Assembly: GCA_004762155.1 (NCBI GenBank)
Contig: SIHP01000010.1
Coordinates: 1 to 64,000, forward strand
Source: Flavobacteriaceae bacterium
Lineage (GTDB): Bacteria; Bacteroidota; Bacteroidia; Flavobacteriales; Flavobacteriaceae
DNA: 64,000 bases
Direction of reading: 5' to 3'
Shown: positions 28,672 to 38,744 of the stretch, one piece after another
How the letters are laid out: every line of letters begins with the position of its first letter
How positions within the stretch are numbered: the stretch's first letter is position 1
Notes under the pieces: generated by a model
What the model saw: only the letters and a program-made list of their open reading frames with translations
Database searches by the model: none
Told to the model about the DNA's origin: nothing
Made by a program: the position numbers and the translations under genes

Positions 28672-29694
28672 CTACGACGACGGTTTCGTTGATTCTCTTA
28701 ATTTTAAATCACTTGAAATTACTATAGTTTTGGCTTCGTATTTTTCTGATTCATTTTCAATTCTATTAATTAAAGCCTCAACTGCCTGTTTTCCCATTGT
28801 TAAACCATGTTGGGCAATTGTTGTTATTGAAGGTGTAGCATATTCAGAAATTAATCCATCTGTAAAACCAACTACAGATAATTCTTCTGGAATTCTAATA
28901 CTTTTCTCCTTTGCTATTCTAATAGATTTTGCTGCATAAATTTCATTTACAGCAAAAATTGCATCAATACCATTATCAAAAACTGGTCTTATTTGTTCTT
29001 TTATATTCTGTTTTTCATCAATTTCTACTATTAATTTTTTATCCACAGTTATTTTTCTTTCTAAAAGTGCTTTTTCATAACCTTGTCTTCTATGAGTACC
29101 AACATTTACATACTCTGGAGTTGTTATTATAGCTATTCTTTTACAGCCTGTATTTAAAAGGTGTTTTGTAGCTTTATAACCCGCTCCAAAATCATCTACA
29201 ACTACTTTATCACAAGTTATTTCATCTAAAACCCTATCTAATAACACTAAAGGTATTTCTTCTGAAACTAAATCTTGAAAGTGTTTTATACTTTTACTTT
29301 CTAGTGTTTCATTTGCAATAGAAACAATTAAACCATCTACACTTCCATTAGACAATACTTTTAAATTCTCTACTTCTTTAGTATGTGATTCATCAGAAAA
29401 ACAAACCATTATTCTGTACCCTTTCTCACTAGCTCCTTCTTCTATCCCTTTTATAATAGTAGAAAAAAAGTGATGTACAATTTTTGGTACGATAACACCT
29501 ATTAATTTTGTTTTTTGATTACGTAACTGTAATGCTAAATTATTAGGCTTGTAATTATAGTGATTTGCATAAGCTTGAATTTTTTCTTTAGTCTCTTTAC
29601 TTATCTCATGACTATCTTTTAATGCTTTAGATACAGTAGAAGTAGAAACTCCTAATTCTTTAGCTATTGTTTTTATGGTAACTTTTTGCTTCAT
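28672..29694 (-). CDS. LacI family transcriptional regulator
   Basis: A 340-residue regulator. Residues 1-50 form the LacI helix-turn-helix plus hinge helix (TIKTIAKELGVSTSTVSKAL, YKPNNLALQLRNQKTKLIG). The remainder is a periplasmic-binding-protein-like sensor domain (LIGVIVPKIVHHFFSTIIKGIE, GLISEYATPSITTIAQHG). It lies between the two arms of the alpha-glucan locus, divergent from susC and 147 bp upstream of the minus-strand operon. It therefore most likely senses maltose or maltodextrin and controls both arms. A palindrome with a central CG at 29767-29780 is its candidate operator. Confidence 0.9.
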   Translation of the reverse strand: MKQKVTIKTIAKELGVSTSTVSKALKDSHEISKETKEKIQAYANHYNYKPNNLALQLRNQKTKLIGVIVPKIVHHFFSTIIKGIEEGASEKGYRIMVCFSDESHTKEVENLKVLSNGSVDGLIVSIANETLESKSIKHFQDLVSEEIPLVLLDRVLDEITCDKVVVDDFGAGYKATKHLLNTGCKRIAIITTPEYVNVGTHRRQGYEKALLERKITVDKKLIVEIDEKQNIKEQIRPVFDNGIDAIFAVNEIYAAKSIRIAKEKSIRIPEELSVVGFTDGLISEYATPSITTIAQHGLTMGKQAVEALINRIENESEKYEAKTIVISSDLKLRESTKPSS

Positions 29695-29766
29695 ATTTTA
29701 CAAAAATGCAAATAAAAAGACATGTTTTTTATCAAATTAAAGGTGTTTTCAAAAAAGTTGTTAACA

Positions 29767-29780
29767 CGAAACCGTTTTCG
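29767..29780. promoter_or_regulatory. Candidate LacI-type operator in the lacI-susC intergenic region
   Basis: cgaaaccgttttcg is an imperfect palindrome (arms cgaaa and tttcg) with a central CG, the usual form of LacI-family sites. It lies between the divergent regulator and susC genes. It overlaps the possible -33 element of the susC promoter, so binding could block transcription. No footprint data are available from sequence alone. Confidence 0.5.
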
Positions 29781-29805
29781 TTAAATTTCTAATATTGTAT
29801 ATTTC
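29775..29805 (+). promoter_or_regulatory. Candidate susC promoter (Bacteroidota type)
   Basis: A tttt element at 29775-29778, a 19-bp spacer and tatatttc at 29798-29805 approximate the TTTG-N19-TAnnTTTG consensus with one mismatch per box. It lies 87 bp before the susC start. Confidence 0.35.
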
Positions 29806-29891
29806 AAGCATACATATATATTTACCTCGTGGAATGTAAATTTATTGTTAATAACAGATTAAAATTATAGTTATTATTTAACAAAAAATAC

Positions 29892-32801
29892 ATGGGAAAA
29901 TTTAAATTATTGTTAATTGGTCTTCTTTTAAGTACTTCTTTTACAATGTTTGCTCAGCAAACGGTTAAGGGTGTTATAAGAGAAAAAAAAACAGGTACTA
30001 CTTTACCTGGAATTAGTGTTATTGTAAAGGGGACTGTAAAAGGTACAGAAACTAATTTCGATGGGGAATTTGAAATTACAGGTGTAAAATCTGGTGATGT
30101 ATTAATTTTTATGTCATTAGGTTATGTTACAAAAACAATTTTAATTAAAACTAAATTCAATTTAGTTATTGATTTAGAAGAGTCTAGTGAAAGTCTGGAT
30201 GAAGTAGTTGTTATTGGTTATGGAACAACAACCGTTAAAGATGCAACTGGTGCCATAGAAAAAGTAACTGCAAAAGAATTTAACGCTGGTGCAATTGTTT
30301 CTCCAGAACTGTTAATTTCTGGTAAAACTGCGGGTGTTAATGTTATACCTCCAAGTGGTCAACCTGGCCAAGGTGGTACTATTAAAATTAGAGGTGGTAA
30401 TTCTTCACTATCTGCAAACAATAGTCCTTTATTAGTTATTGATGGTGTTCCTGTAGATCAAAATGGACCAGCTTTAAACTCTATTAATCCAAATGATATT
30501 GAAAGTTTTGTTGTTTTAAAAGATGCTTCTGCAACTGCTATTTATGGTTCACGAGCTTCTGCTGGTATAATTTTAATAACAACAAAATCTGGAAAAATGA
30601 ATTCGGAATTTAAAGTTGGAATTACAAGTACTGTTTCCATAGGTGAAACAGCAAGAAGAAACGAAGTATTAAGCGCTGATCAATATAGAGCTGCTACAAT
30701 TGCAACTGGAAATGCTACAGCAATTGCATTACTTGGTGATAGTAATACAGATTGGCAAGACCAAATATATAGAGAAGCTATTGGAAATGATAATAGTGTT
30801 ACATTTTCTCAAGGGTTTAAAAACTCATCTTATCGTGTTTCATTAGGATATTTAAAACAAGAAGGTGTTGTAAAAACTACTGAATTTAACAGAAAAACTG
30901 CAGCAATTACTTTTAGACAAAATATGTTTGATAAAAGTTTGAAAATGGATTTTAATATTAGAGGATCATTTTCGAAAGATAACTTTGCAAATGGAGGAGC
31001 TATAGGTTCAGCTTCTACATTTGATCCAACGCAATCGGTTTACAGTGGTGTTGCGGAATATGGTGGTTATTGGGAATGGTTACAAGCAAATGGAACTCCT
31101 TCTGGATTAGCTCCTCGTAATCCTCTTGGATTATTAAATCAATCTTCTAACGAATCAGATACGAGAAGAGTTATAGGAAATGCTAAGTTTGATTACGCTA
31201 TTCCTTTTCTTGATGGATTAAAAGCTAATTTAAATGTTGGTTTTGATTATTCTGATGTAAAAGGTGCTACAGAAACACTTGCTAGTTCTGCTCAGGGATT
31301 TACAACTCAAGGTACAACTGGTACTTATACAAGTTTAAGAAGAAGTACATTAGCCGATTTTTATTTAAATTATGTTAAAGATATAGAAAGCATCAACAGT
31401 AAAGTTGATCTAATGATTGGACATTCTTTTCAAAAGTTTTATAGAGAAAATGACTCTTATAATATTAATGGGAATGCAACACTTCCTGCTATTACAGAAA
31501 ATGCTTCTCACAATTCTTTAGTATCTTACTTTACACGTTTAAATTATTCTTACGACAGTAGGTATTTATTAACGTTTACCTACAGAAGAGATGGTTCTTC
31601 TAGATTTTCGCCTGAAAATAGATGGGGTAATTTCCTTTCTGGTGCTTTAGCTTGGAATATTTTTGAAGAAGACTTTTTAAATGATTCTAAAACCATATCT
31701 AAATTAAAACTAAGAGTTGGTGTTGGACAAACCGGACAACAAGAAATAGGTAATGACTTTGGATATTTACCAGTTTACACTACAAGTCAAAATGATTATA
31801 GTTATAACCTTGGTGGTGTTCCTTATAATACTATTAGACCAGAAGGTTATGATGCTAATATTAAATGGGAAGAATCTACAACCTATAATTTAGGTTTAGA
31901 TTACGGTTTTTTTAATGATAGAATTACAGGATCTTTAGAATACTTTTTTAGAGAGACAGACGATGTTTTAAGTACTGTTAAACCATCTGCAGGATCTAAT
32001 TTAACAAATAGCTTATTTACTAATATTGGGGCTCTTGAAAATAGTGGTATAGAATTCTCTATTAATTCAGATATCATTCAAAAAAATAACTTTAATTGGA
32101 ATTTAGCTTTAAATGTATCTTATCTAGAAAATAAGATTGTAAGATTAAATGCAATTGAAGATCCTACATCTCCTGGATTAGCTACAGGTAATATTTCTGG
32201 TGGTGTTGGTAATACTATACAAACCCAAAAAGTTGGTTTACCACAAAATTCTTTCTTAGTGTATAAACAAGTTTATGATGCTAATGGAAATCCACTTGAA
32301 GGTGTTTATGAAGATTTAAATGGTGATGGTATATTCTCTAGTTCCGACAAATATGTGTATAACAATCCTAATGCTGATTATATTATTGGAGCTTCTTCTT
32401 ATATGAATTATAAAAATTGGGATTTCAGCTTCACTTTAAGAGCTAGTATAGGAAATTATGCATATAACAATGTTGCTTCTTCTAGCGGAACAGAGTTTGG
32501 CTTATTCTCTTTAGGTGCTAACAGAAACGTAAGTACATCGTACTTAAACACTAATTTTGAAAATGTACAATTATGGTCTGATTACTACATACAAGATGCT
32601 TCTTTCTTAAAAATGGATAATATTTCTTTAGGATATAATTTAGAACATGATAAAATAAAAGCAAGAGTATACACAACAGTTCAAAATGTATTTACAATTA
32701 CAAATTATGATGGAATAGATCCTGAAATCAGCGGAGGTATAGATAATAATCTATTTCCAAGACCAAGAACATTCTTATTAGGACTTAATGTTAACTTTTA
32801 A
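29892..32801 (+). CDS. susC: SusC/RagA family TonB-linked outer membrane transporter
   Basis: A 969-residue protein. The signal peptide ends at FAQ near residue 22. It is followed by a carboxypeptidase-regulatory-like domain (VKGVIREKKTGTTLPGISV), the SusC box and plug domain (DEVVVIGYGTTTVKDATGA, KDASATAIYGSRASAGII), and a beta-barrel ending in a terminal aromatic strand (FLLGLNVNF). Imports alpha-glucan oligosaccharides through the outer membrane with energy from TonB. It is paired with the SusD gene 10 bp downstream. The glucan substrate is inferred from the surrounding GH13, GH31 and GH65 genes. Confidence 0.92.
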   Translation: MGKFKLLLIGLLLSTSFTMFAQQTVKGVIREKKTGTTLPGISVIVKGTVKGTETNFDGEFEITGVKSGDVLIFMSLGYVTKTILIKTKFNLVIDLEESSESLDEVVVIGYGTTTVKDATGAIEKVTAKEFNAGAIVSPELLISGKTAGVNVIPPSGQPGQGGTIKIRGGNSSLSANNSPLLVIDGVPVDQNGPALNSINPNDIESFVVLKDASATAIYGSRASAGIILITTKSGKMNSEFKVGITSTVSIGETARRNEVLSADQYRAATIATGNATAIALLGDSNTDWQDQIYREAIGNDNSVTFSQGFKNSSYRVSLGYLKQEGVVKTTEFNRKTAAITFRQNMFDKSLKMDFNIRGSFSKDNFANGGAIGSASTFDPTQSVYSGVAEYGGYWEWLQANGTPSGLAPRNPLGLLNQSSNESDTRRVIGNAKFDYAIPFLDGLKANLNVGFDYSDVKGATETLASSAQGFTTQGTTGTYTSLRRSTLADFYLNYVKDIESINSKVDLMIGHSFQKFYRENDSYNINGNATLPAITENASHNSLVSYFTRLNYSYDSRYLLTFTYRRDGSSRFSPENRWGNFLSGALAWNIFEEDFLNDSKTISKLKLRVGVGQTGQQEIGNDFGYLPVYTTSQNDYSYNLGGVPYNTIRPEGYDANIKWEESTTYNLGLDYGFFNDRITGSLEYFFRETDDVLSTVKPSAGSNLTNSLFTNIGALENSGIEFSINSDIIQKNNFNWNLALNVSYLENKIVRLNAIEDPTSPGLATGNISGGVGNTIQTQKVGLPQNSFLVYKQVYDANGNPLEGVYEDLNGDGIFSSSDKYVYNNPNADYIIGASSYMNYKNWDFSFTLRASIGNYAYNNVASSSGTEFGLFSLGANRNVSTSYLNTNFENVQLWSDYYIQDASFLKMDNISLGYNLEHDKIKARVYTTVQNVFTITNYDGIDPEISGGIDNNLFPRPRTFLLGLNVNF

Positions 32802-32811
32802 TAAAAAAAAT

Positions 32812-34422
32812 ATGAAATCATTAAAAAATAAATTAAAACTTAGCTTAGGTTTAATGACGTTAATATTCATGTCATTACTTTCATCTTGCGAAAGTGAATT
32901 AGATTTAAAACCAATAATAGCACAAACAGAAGACAAAGTATTTGAAGATCCTGCTGCATATAAACAGTTTTTAGCTAAAATATATGGCGGTTTAGCTGTA
33001 AACGGACAAGCGTCTGATCAAGTTGACATATCTGGAATAGATGGTAATTTCTCCAACTACTTACGTTTGTTATTTACTGTTCAACAATTACCAACAGAAG
33101 AAACTATAATTGCTTGGAATGATGGTACTATTCATAATATACACAATCATGTTTGGACACCTGTTAATGAATTTTTAGCGGGTTGGTATTATAGAATCTA
33201 TTTTCAAATCGGACAATCAAATCAGTTTTTAAAAGAAACTACTGAAGCTAAATTAAATAGCAGAGGTGTTGATGATACTTTAAAATCAGAAATTGCCCTT
33301 TTTAGAGAAGAGGCACGTTTTATGAGAGCCTTAAGTTACTGGCATGGTTTAGATTCTTTTGGAAATATTCCTTTTGTTGATGAAAATGATCCTATTGGAA
33401 ACTTCTTTCCTGAACAATTATCTAGTAATGAAATTTTCACATACATAGAATCTGAATTATTAGAAATTGAAAATACGTTAATGGATCCAAGAACTAATGA
33501 AGAAGGTAGAGTTGATAAAGCTGGTGCTTGGATGCTTTTAGCTAAATTATATCTTAATGCAGAAACTTACACAGGAACTGATAGATATAGCGATGCTTTA
33601 GTTTATGTAAATAAAGTTATTGCAGGTGGTTTTTCTTTAACACCTAATTACCAATATCAATTCTTAGCAGACAACAATACTAATGGCGCACAAAATGAAG
33701 CTATTTTTTCTATCATTTTTGATGGTGTTAGTAATGTTTCTGAAGGAGGAACAACCTATATTTCTCACGCTTCATCTCATAATGAATGGCCTGATATCTT
33801 AGCAAATATTGGTGTTGATGACGGTTGGGCTGGATTAAGAACAACGAGTGGTTTTGTAAACAAGTTTAGTGATATTTCTGGAAATACAGATTCAAGAGCC
33901 ATTTTTGAACTTACTGGACAAGTACTAGAAATAGAAGATCCATTTAACTTTAGAGAAGGTTATGGAGTGCCTAAATATAAAAATCTTGACATTAATGGAA
34001 ATATTGGTTCAGATCCTTCAGGACAATTTTCTGATATTGATTTTCCTTTATTTCGTTTAGCAGATGCTTATTTAATGTACGCAGAAATATTCCTTCGCGG
34101 AGGTGGCGGAGATGCTGGTACTGCTCTAGGTTATATTAACGATTTAAGAGAAAGAGCTTATGGAGATACTAGCGGAAATATCTCTTCAGGTGAATTAGAT
34201 TTACAGTTTATTTTAGATGAAAGATCTAGAGAATTATACTGGGAATGCCATAGAAGAACAGACTTAATTAGGTTTGGTCAATTTTCTGATCAAGGAATTT
34301 GGCCTTGGAAAGGAGGAGTTGCAGCTGGAAGAACAACAGAAAGCTTTAGAGATCTTTATCCAATTCCTAATGAAGATAAATTGGCAAATCCGAATATAAC
34401 TCAAAACTTAGGTTACAACTAA
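32812..34422 (+). CDS. susD: SusD/RagB family glycan-binding lipoprotein
   Basis: A 536-residue lipoprotein. The start at 32812 is chosen over an in-frame ATG at 32788, which overlaps susC, because it begins a clean lipoprotein signal (MKSLKNKLKLSLGLMTLIFM) with lipobox LSSC. The SusD fold is visible from FLAKIYGGLAVNG, the TPR-like helices AEARFMRALSYWHGLDSFG-type segment, LFRLADAYLMYAEIFLR, and the C-terminal FILDERSRELYWECHRRTDLIRF. It forms the lid of the SusC channel at the cell surface and captures glucan chains. Confidence 0.92.
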   Translation: MKSLKNKLKLSLGLMTLIFMSLLSSCESELDLKPIIAQTEDKVFEDPAAYKQFLAKIYGGLAVNGQASDQVDISGIDGNFSNYLRLLFTVQQLPTEETIIAWNDGTIHNIHNHVWTPVNEFLAGWYYRIYFQIGQSNQFLKETTEAKLNSRGVDDTLKSEIALFREEARFMRALSYWHGLDSFGNIPFVDENDPIGNFFPEQLSSNEIFTYIESELLEIENTLMDPRTNEEGRVDKAGAWMLLAKLYLNAETYTGTDRYSDALVYVNKVIAGGFSLTPNYQYQFLADNNTNGAQNEAIFSIIFDGVSNVSEGGTTYISHASSHNEWPDILANIGVDDGWAGLRTTSGFVNKFSDISGNTDSRAIFELTGQVLEIEDPFNFREGYGVPKYKNLDINGNIGSDPSGQFSDIDFPLFRLADAYLMYAEIFLRGGGGDAGTALGYINDLRERAYGDTSGNISSGELDLQFILDERSRELYWECHRRTDLIRFGQFSDQGIWPWKGGVAAGRTTESFRDLYPIPNEDKLANPNITQNLGYN

Positions 34423-34433
34423 AAAATAAAAAC

Positions 34434-35747
34434 ATGAAAATTTTAAAAAATATAATATTAATTTTCACATTATCGCTTTTTATTTGGTCTTGTGAAGATA
34501 ACGACAATTTAACAATATTAAATACTGATGCTTCTGTAGAAGTATCTTTATCAACAAACGTTGTAATTTTATTGCAAGATAATGAAGATCAAGATGTATT
34601 AAATGTATCTTGGAATGAACCAAATTTTGGATTTGATGCTTCTGCTAGTTATGAAGTTTTATTGGATTTATCAAGTGGTGATTTTACTGAAGCTCAAACG
34701 CTAACTGTAGACGCTGGAAGTCTTTCTAAAATATTTCAGAATAAAGAATTAAACTCTCATTTATTAAACTTAGGAGTAGAACCTGATACTGAAACTGAAA
34801 TTAAACTAATTGTTAAAGCCATTTTAGGCCCAAATACTAATGTTATTTCTTTGCCACAAACGTTAACTGTTACTGCTTTTTCTGGTGTTTTAGACTTATC
34901 ATCTGAATGGGGAGTTGTTGGTAGTGCAACTACTAATGGCTGGGATGGACCAGATTTACCTTTCTATAAAACACAAAACGAAAATGAATTTGTAGCTTAT
35001 GTAAACTTAGTTGATGGAGAAATAAAAATTAGAGCTAACAATGCTTGGGATGTTAATTATGGTGACGCACAACTTGATGGTATTTTAGATACCGATAACG
35101 ATAATAATATTTCTGTTACTGCGGGTTCTTATAAAATTTTATTTAACTCGGTTACGTTAGCATATTCAATTGAAAATTTTTCTTGGGGACTTGTTGGTAG
35201 TGCTACAACTAATGGTTGGGACGGACCTGATTTAAATTTAGAATATGATCCGTATTCTGATCAATGGAGAGCATTAGTAACATTAGCTGATGGAGAATTA
35301 AAAATTAGAGCAAATAATTCTTGGGATACAAATTATGGAGACGCACAAACTGATGGTATTTTAGATACAGATAATGATAATAACATTTTAGTTACAGCAG
35401 GAAACTATTTAGTTACTGTTAATTTTAATGATTTAAGTTATTCTATTGTAGAAACTGATATTTGGGGTTTAGTTGGTAGCGCAACACCTAATGGTTGGGA
35501 CGGACCAGATACTAAGTTCTCTTTAGATTTTAGCAAAGAAAATTTTTGGGTTTTAAATGGTATAAATTTAATAGATGGAGAAATAAAAGTTAGAGCTAAC
35601 GATAGTTGGGATGTAAATTATGGCGATTTTGAACTAGATGGTATTCTTGATCAAGAAAACGACAATAATATTGCAGTCACTGCAGGAACTTATGATCTTA
35701 CATTAGATTTTACAGATCCAAATAATCCAATATACACTATAAATTAA
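34434..35747 (+). CDS. SusE/SusF-like starch-binding lipoprotein with three repeated modules
   Basis: A 437-residue lipoprotein with lipobox IWSC (Cys20), starting 11 bp after susD. Residues 30-145 form a SusE-type N-terminal domain (VSWNEPNFGFDASASYEVLL). Three similar modules follow, starting at residues 159, 251 and 344. Each opens with WGxVGSATxNGWDGPD and contains DGEIKIRAN and NYGD plus GILDxxNDNNI. Their spacing is about 92 residues. These are the carbohydrate-binding modules of the SusE/F class, which hold starch at the cell surface. The high similarity among modules suggests recent duplication. No enzyme motif is present. Confidence 0.85.
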   Translation: MKILKNIILIFTLSLFIWSCEDNDNLTILNTDASVEVSLSTNVVILLQDNEDQDVLNVSWNEPNFGFDASASYEVLLDLSSGDFTEAQTLTVDAGSLSKIFQNKELNSHLLNLGVEPDTETEIKLIVKAILGPNTNVISLPQTLTVTAFSGVLDLSSEWGVVGSATTNGWDGPDLPFYKTQNENEFVAYVNLVDGEIKIRANNAWDVNYGDAQLDGILDTDNDNNISVTAGSYKILFNSVTLAYSIENFSWGLVGSATTNGWDGPDLNLEYDPYSDQWRALVTLADGELKIRANNSWDTNYGDAQTDGILDTDNDNNILVTAGNYLVTVNFNDLSYSIVETDIWGLVGSATPNGWDGPDTKFSLDFSKENFWVLNGINLIDGEIKVRANDSWDVNYGDFELDGILDQENDNNIAVTAGTYDLTLDFTDPNNPIYTIN

Positions 35748-35760
35748 GTCAATAATTTTA

Positions 35761-35799
35761 CAAAGGCTACCTTTTAAATAAGATAGCCTTTGTTTTTTA
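35761..35799 (+). terminator. Rho-independent terminator after the SusE-like gene
   Basis: A 9-bp perfect stem (caaaggcta at 35761, tagcctttg ending at 35792) is followed by ttttttat, 13 bp after the SusE-like stop codon. It may only partly stop transcription, since the exported amylase gene follows directly. Confidence 0.8.
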
Positions 35800-35810
35800 T
35801 ATTTTATTTT

Positions 35811-38582
35811 ATGAAAAAAATTACACTACTTCTTTTCTTCTTTTCTTTTATTGCTTTTGGTCAACAACAAAATGTAACATTTTCTGTTTCTCCAGAAACA
35901 TTTGATGAAAATGATGAAATTACAATTACTGTTTCTGATATTAATGTAACTACTTGGGGTGTTTCTGATATTTATCTTTGGACTTGGTCTTTTGATAGTG
36001 ATGATTTAAACGCAATGGATTCTCCAACCAACGGAAGCTGGACAAGCTCAAATGATATTCAAAAATTCACAAATAATGGAAATGGAACCTATTCTTTTAC
36101 CTTTACTCCTACCGCATTATATAACAGAACTAATATTGGTAGCATTGGTTTACTTATAAAAGCAAAAGATGGTACTGGAGATAAAAAATCCCAAGACAAC
36201 ACATATCAAGTTGGTACTTTTCAACTTACAGTAAGTGCACCTACAAATACTTCAACAATTATAAATTCTGGGGAAACATTTCCAATTACTGCAACAACTT
36301 CTTTGGCTGCTGATTATAATTTAAAAGCAAATGGTGTATCTATAAATACACAAACAAACCAAACTTCATATAATTTTTCTCCAATAGTTACAGAAAACAC
36401 AACCTACATATTAGAAGCTACAAATAATGATAATCTTCTATCAAAAACATTTAGTGTTATCGTAAAACCAACGGTTACTGAAGCTTCTGTTCCTGTAAAT
36501 ATGAAAGACGGAATAAATATAAATGCTTCTGACGCTACAAAAGTTACTTTGGTTTTATATGCACCTAACAAAGAATTCGTGCATCTTATTGGAGATTTTA
36601 ATAATTGGGAGGTTAATAATACATATTTACTAAATAAAGATAGCGCTACAAATCGTTTTTGGATAGAACTATCTGGTTTAACACCGCAACAAAATCACAC
36701 TTTTCAATATTTAATAGATGGTGAATTAAGAATTGCTGATCCTTATGCGACAATTGTTTTAACAGAATCAAATGATCAATATATAAACACTATAACGTAT
36801 CCTGATTTACCAGAATATCCAACCGGAAAAACAAATCATACAGTTACACTTTTAAAAACAGGAGAAGCTGCATACAATTGGCAAACAACAAATTTTGTGA
36901 AACCTGAAAAAACAGATTTAGTTATTTACGAATTATTAATAAGAGATTTTGATGAGTTACATAGTTTTGACGCAGTAAAAGCCCGATTGGATTATTTAGA
37001 AACTTTAGGTATTAATGCCATAGAATTTATGCCAATAATGGAATTTGACGGAAATGAATCTTGGGGTTATAATCCTTCTTTTCATATGGCTTTGGATAAA
37101 TATTACGGAACAAAAAATGCATTTAAACAATTGGTTGATGAATGTCATGCTCGTGGAATTGCTATTATTATAGATGTTGCTTTTAATCACGCAAGCGGAC
37201 AACATCCGTATTATAGAATGTGGAATACAGATAATGGAGGTTACGGCGGACAAGCTTCTGCTGACAATCCTTTTTTTAATCAAACAGCAACACACTCCTA
37301 TAGTGTTTTTAATGATTTTGATCACAGTAAACAAGATGTAAGAGATTATGTAAATAGCGTAACTCAATATTGGATAGAAGAATATAAAATTGATGGTTTT
37401 AGGTGGGATTTAACAAAAGGTTTTACACAAAACTGTACTGCAAGTGATGAAAGTTGTACTAACGCTTATCAGCAAGATAGAGTTGATGTTTTAAAAGCTT
37501 ATGCAGATACTCAATGGAATATAGATCCTGGTTTTTATGTGATTTTTGAACATTTAGGAACGAATACCGAAGAAACACAATGGGTTAATTATAGACTTGA
37601 TGAAGGAAAAGGAATTATGGTTTGGGGAAATCATAATGAAAATTATAATGAAGCTACATTAGGCTTTCATTCTGGAGGGAAATCTGATTTCTCATGGGTT
37701 TCATATAAAAATAGAGGTTGGTCTGTACCTGCAAATATAAGTTATATGGAAAGTCATGATGAAGAACGTTTGATGTATAAAAATCTTCAATTCGGAAATT
37801 CTAATGACACTTATGATGTTACAAATTTAGCAACTGCTTTAGATAGAATTGAAATGGCTAGTGCATTTTATTTTACTATTCCAGGACCTAAAATGATTTG
37901 GCAATTTGGTGAATTAGGCTATGATATTAGTATAGATGAAAATGGAAGAACTGGTAACAAACCAATTCTGTGGAATTATTACGATGTTAACGACAGAAAA
38001 GAAGTTTACAATACATATTCTAAGTTAATTCAGTTAAAACTAAAATATGATATTTTTGAAACATCTGATTTTACGCTAGATGTAGGTAATTCAAACGGTT
38101 TAAAATCAATTCAATTAACAAAAACTGATGCTTCTGATATAAAACATATAACTATAATTGGAAACTTTGGTGTAACAACACAAAATATAAACCCTAATTT
38201 TCAAGAAACGGGAACTTGGTATGATTTATTAAACAACAATTCAGAAATAACTGTTTCTAATGTTAACAATACCATCTCTTTAGCACCTGGAGAATTTAAA
38301 GTTTATGGAAACAATGCAGCAACCTTATCTAATGACGAAAATTTGATTAGTGATCAAAAAATTGTTGCATATCCTAATCCTTCTAAAGGTTCTTTTAAAA
38401 TCAATACAGCAATAGAGCATGTATTAATTTTTGATATTAATGGAAAAAAAGTAAAAGAATTTAAAGGGGGATTTGAATCAAATACAACTTTTCCTATTGA
38501 TAATTTACAAAACGGTATATACTTTCTAAAAATTAATAAAAAGAACTCTTCGTTTTCAACTATTTTAACAAAGAGTAACTAA
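35811..38582 (+). CDS. Exported GH13 alpha-amylase with CBM48 and T9SS sorting domain
   Basis: A 923-residue enzyme. The start at 35811 is preferred to an ATG at 35790, which lies inside the terminator stem. Signal peptide MKKITLLLFFFSFIAFG, then a beta-sandwich domain (about 20-140), a CBM48 module (VHLIGDFNNWEVNN), and a GH13 barrel with IIIDVAFNHASGQHPYY, IDGFRWDLTKG (nucleophile Asp), VIFEHLG (acid/base Glu) and YMESHDEERLMY. The last 75 residues form a type A sorting domain (YPNPSKGSFKI, LQNGIYFLKI). It should be displayed or secreted by the type IX system, giving the surface endo-amylase role of SusG. Confidence 0.9.
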   Translation: MKKITLLLFFFSFIAFGQQQNVTFSVSPETFDENDEITITVSDINVTTWGVSDIYLWTWSFDSDDLNAMDSPTNGSWTSSNDIQKFTNNGNGTYSFTFTPTALYNRTNIGSIGLLIKAKDGTGDKKSQDNTYQVGTFQLTVSAPTNTSTIINSGETFPITATTSLAADYNLKANGVSINTQTNQTSYNFSPIVTENTTYILEATNNDNLLSKTFSVIVKPTVTEASVPVNMKDGININASDATKVTLVLYAPNKEFVHLIGDFNNWEVNNTYLLNKDSATNRFWIELSGLTPQQNHTFQYLIDGELRIADPYATIVLTESNDQYINTITYPDLPEYPTGKTNHTVTLLKTGEAAYNWQTTNFVKPEKTDLVIYELLIRDFDELHSFDAVKARLDYLETLGINAIEFMPIMEFDGNESWGYNPSFHMALDKYYGTKNAFKQLVDECHARGIAIIIDVAFNHASGQHPYYRMWNTDNGGYGGQASADNPFFNQTATHSYSVFNDFDHSKQDVRDYVNSVTQYWIEEYKIDGFRWDLTKGFTQNCTASDESCTNAYQQDRVDVLKAYADTQWNIDPGFYVIFEHLGTNTEETQWVNYRLDEGKGIMVWGNHNENYNEATLGFHSGGKSDFSWVSYKNRGWSVPANISYMESHDEERLMYKNLQFGNSNDTYDVTNLATALDRIEMASAFYFTIPGPKMIWQFGELGYDISIDENGRTGNKPILWNYYDVNDRKEVYNTYSKLIQLKLKYDIFETSDFTLDVGNSNGLKSIQLTKTDASDIKHITIIGNFGVTTQNINPNFQETGTWYDLLNNNSEITVSNVNNTISLAPGEFKVYGNNAATLSNDENLISDQKIVAYPNPSKGSFKINTAIEHVLIFDINGKKVKEFKGGFESNTTFPIDNLQNGIYFLKINKKNSSFSTILTKSN

Positions 38583-38628
38583 AAACATATTCATGTTTGT
38601 TTATCTTTAAATGTAGTTACTTAAAGAA

Positions 38629-38665
38629 AAAGGCCTTTAGAAATAAAGGTCTTTTATATTTTTAA
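38629..38665 (+). terminator. Terminator after the exported amylase gene
   Basis: aaaggccttt (38629-38638) pairs with aaaggtcttt (38645-38654) over 10 bp with one G-T pair, followed by tatattttt. It closes the alpha-glucan locus on the plus strand. Confidence 0.75.
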
Positions 38666-38744
38666 TAATAAGAGATTATAGATTTTTTTAATAATTACCA
38701 ATGTTAAAGATTAAGTTTATATTTTTACATATCAATTTTTTATC

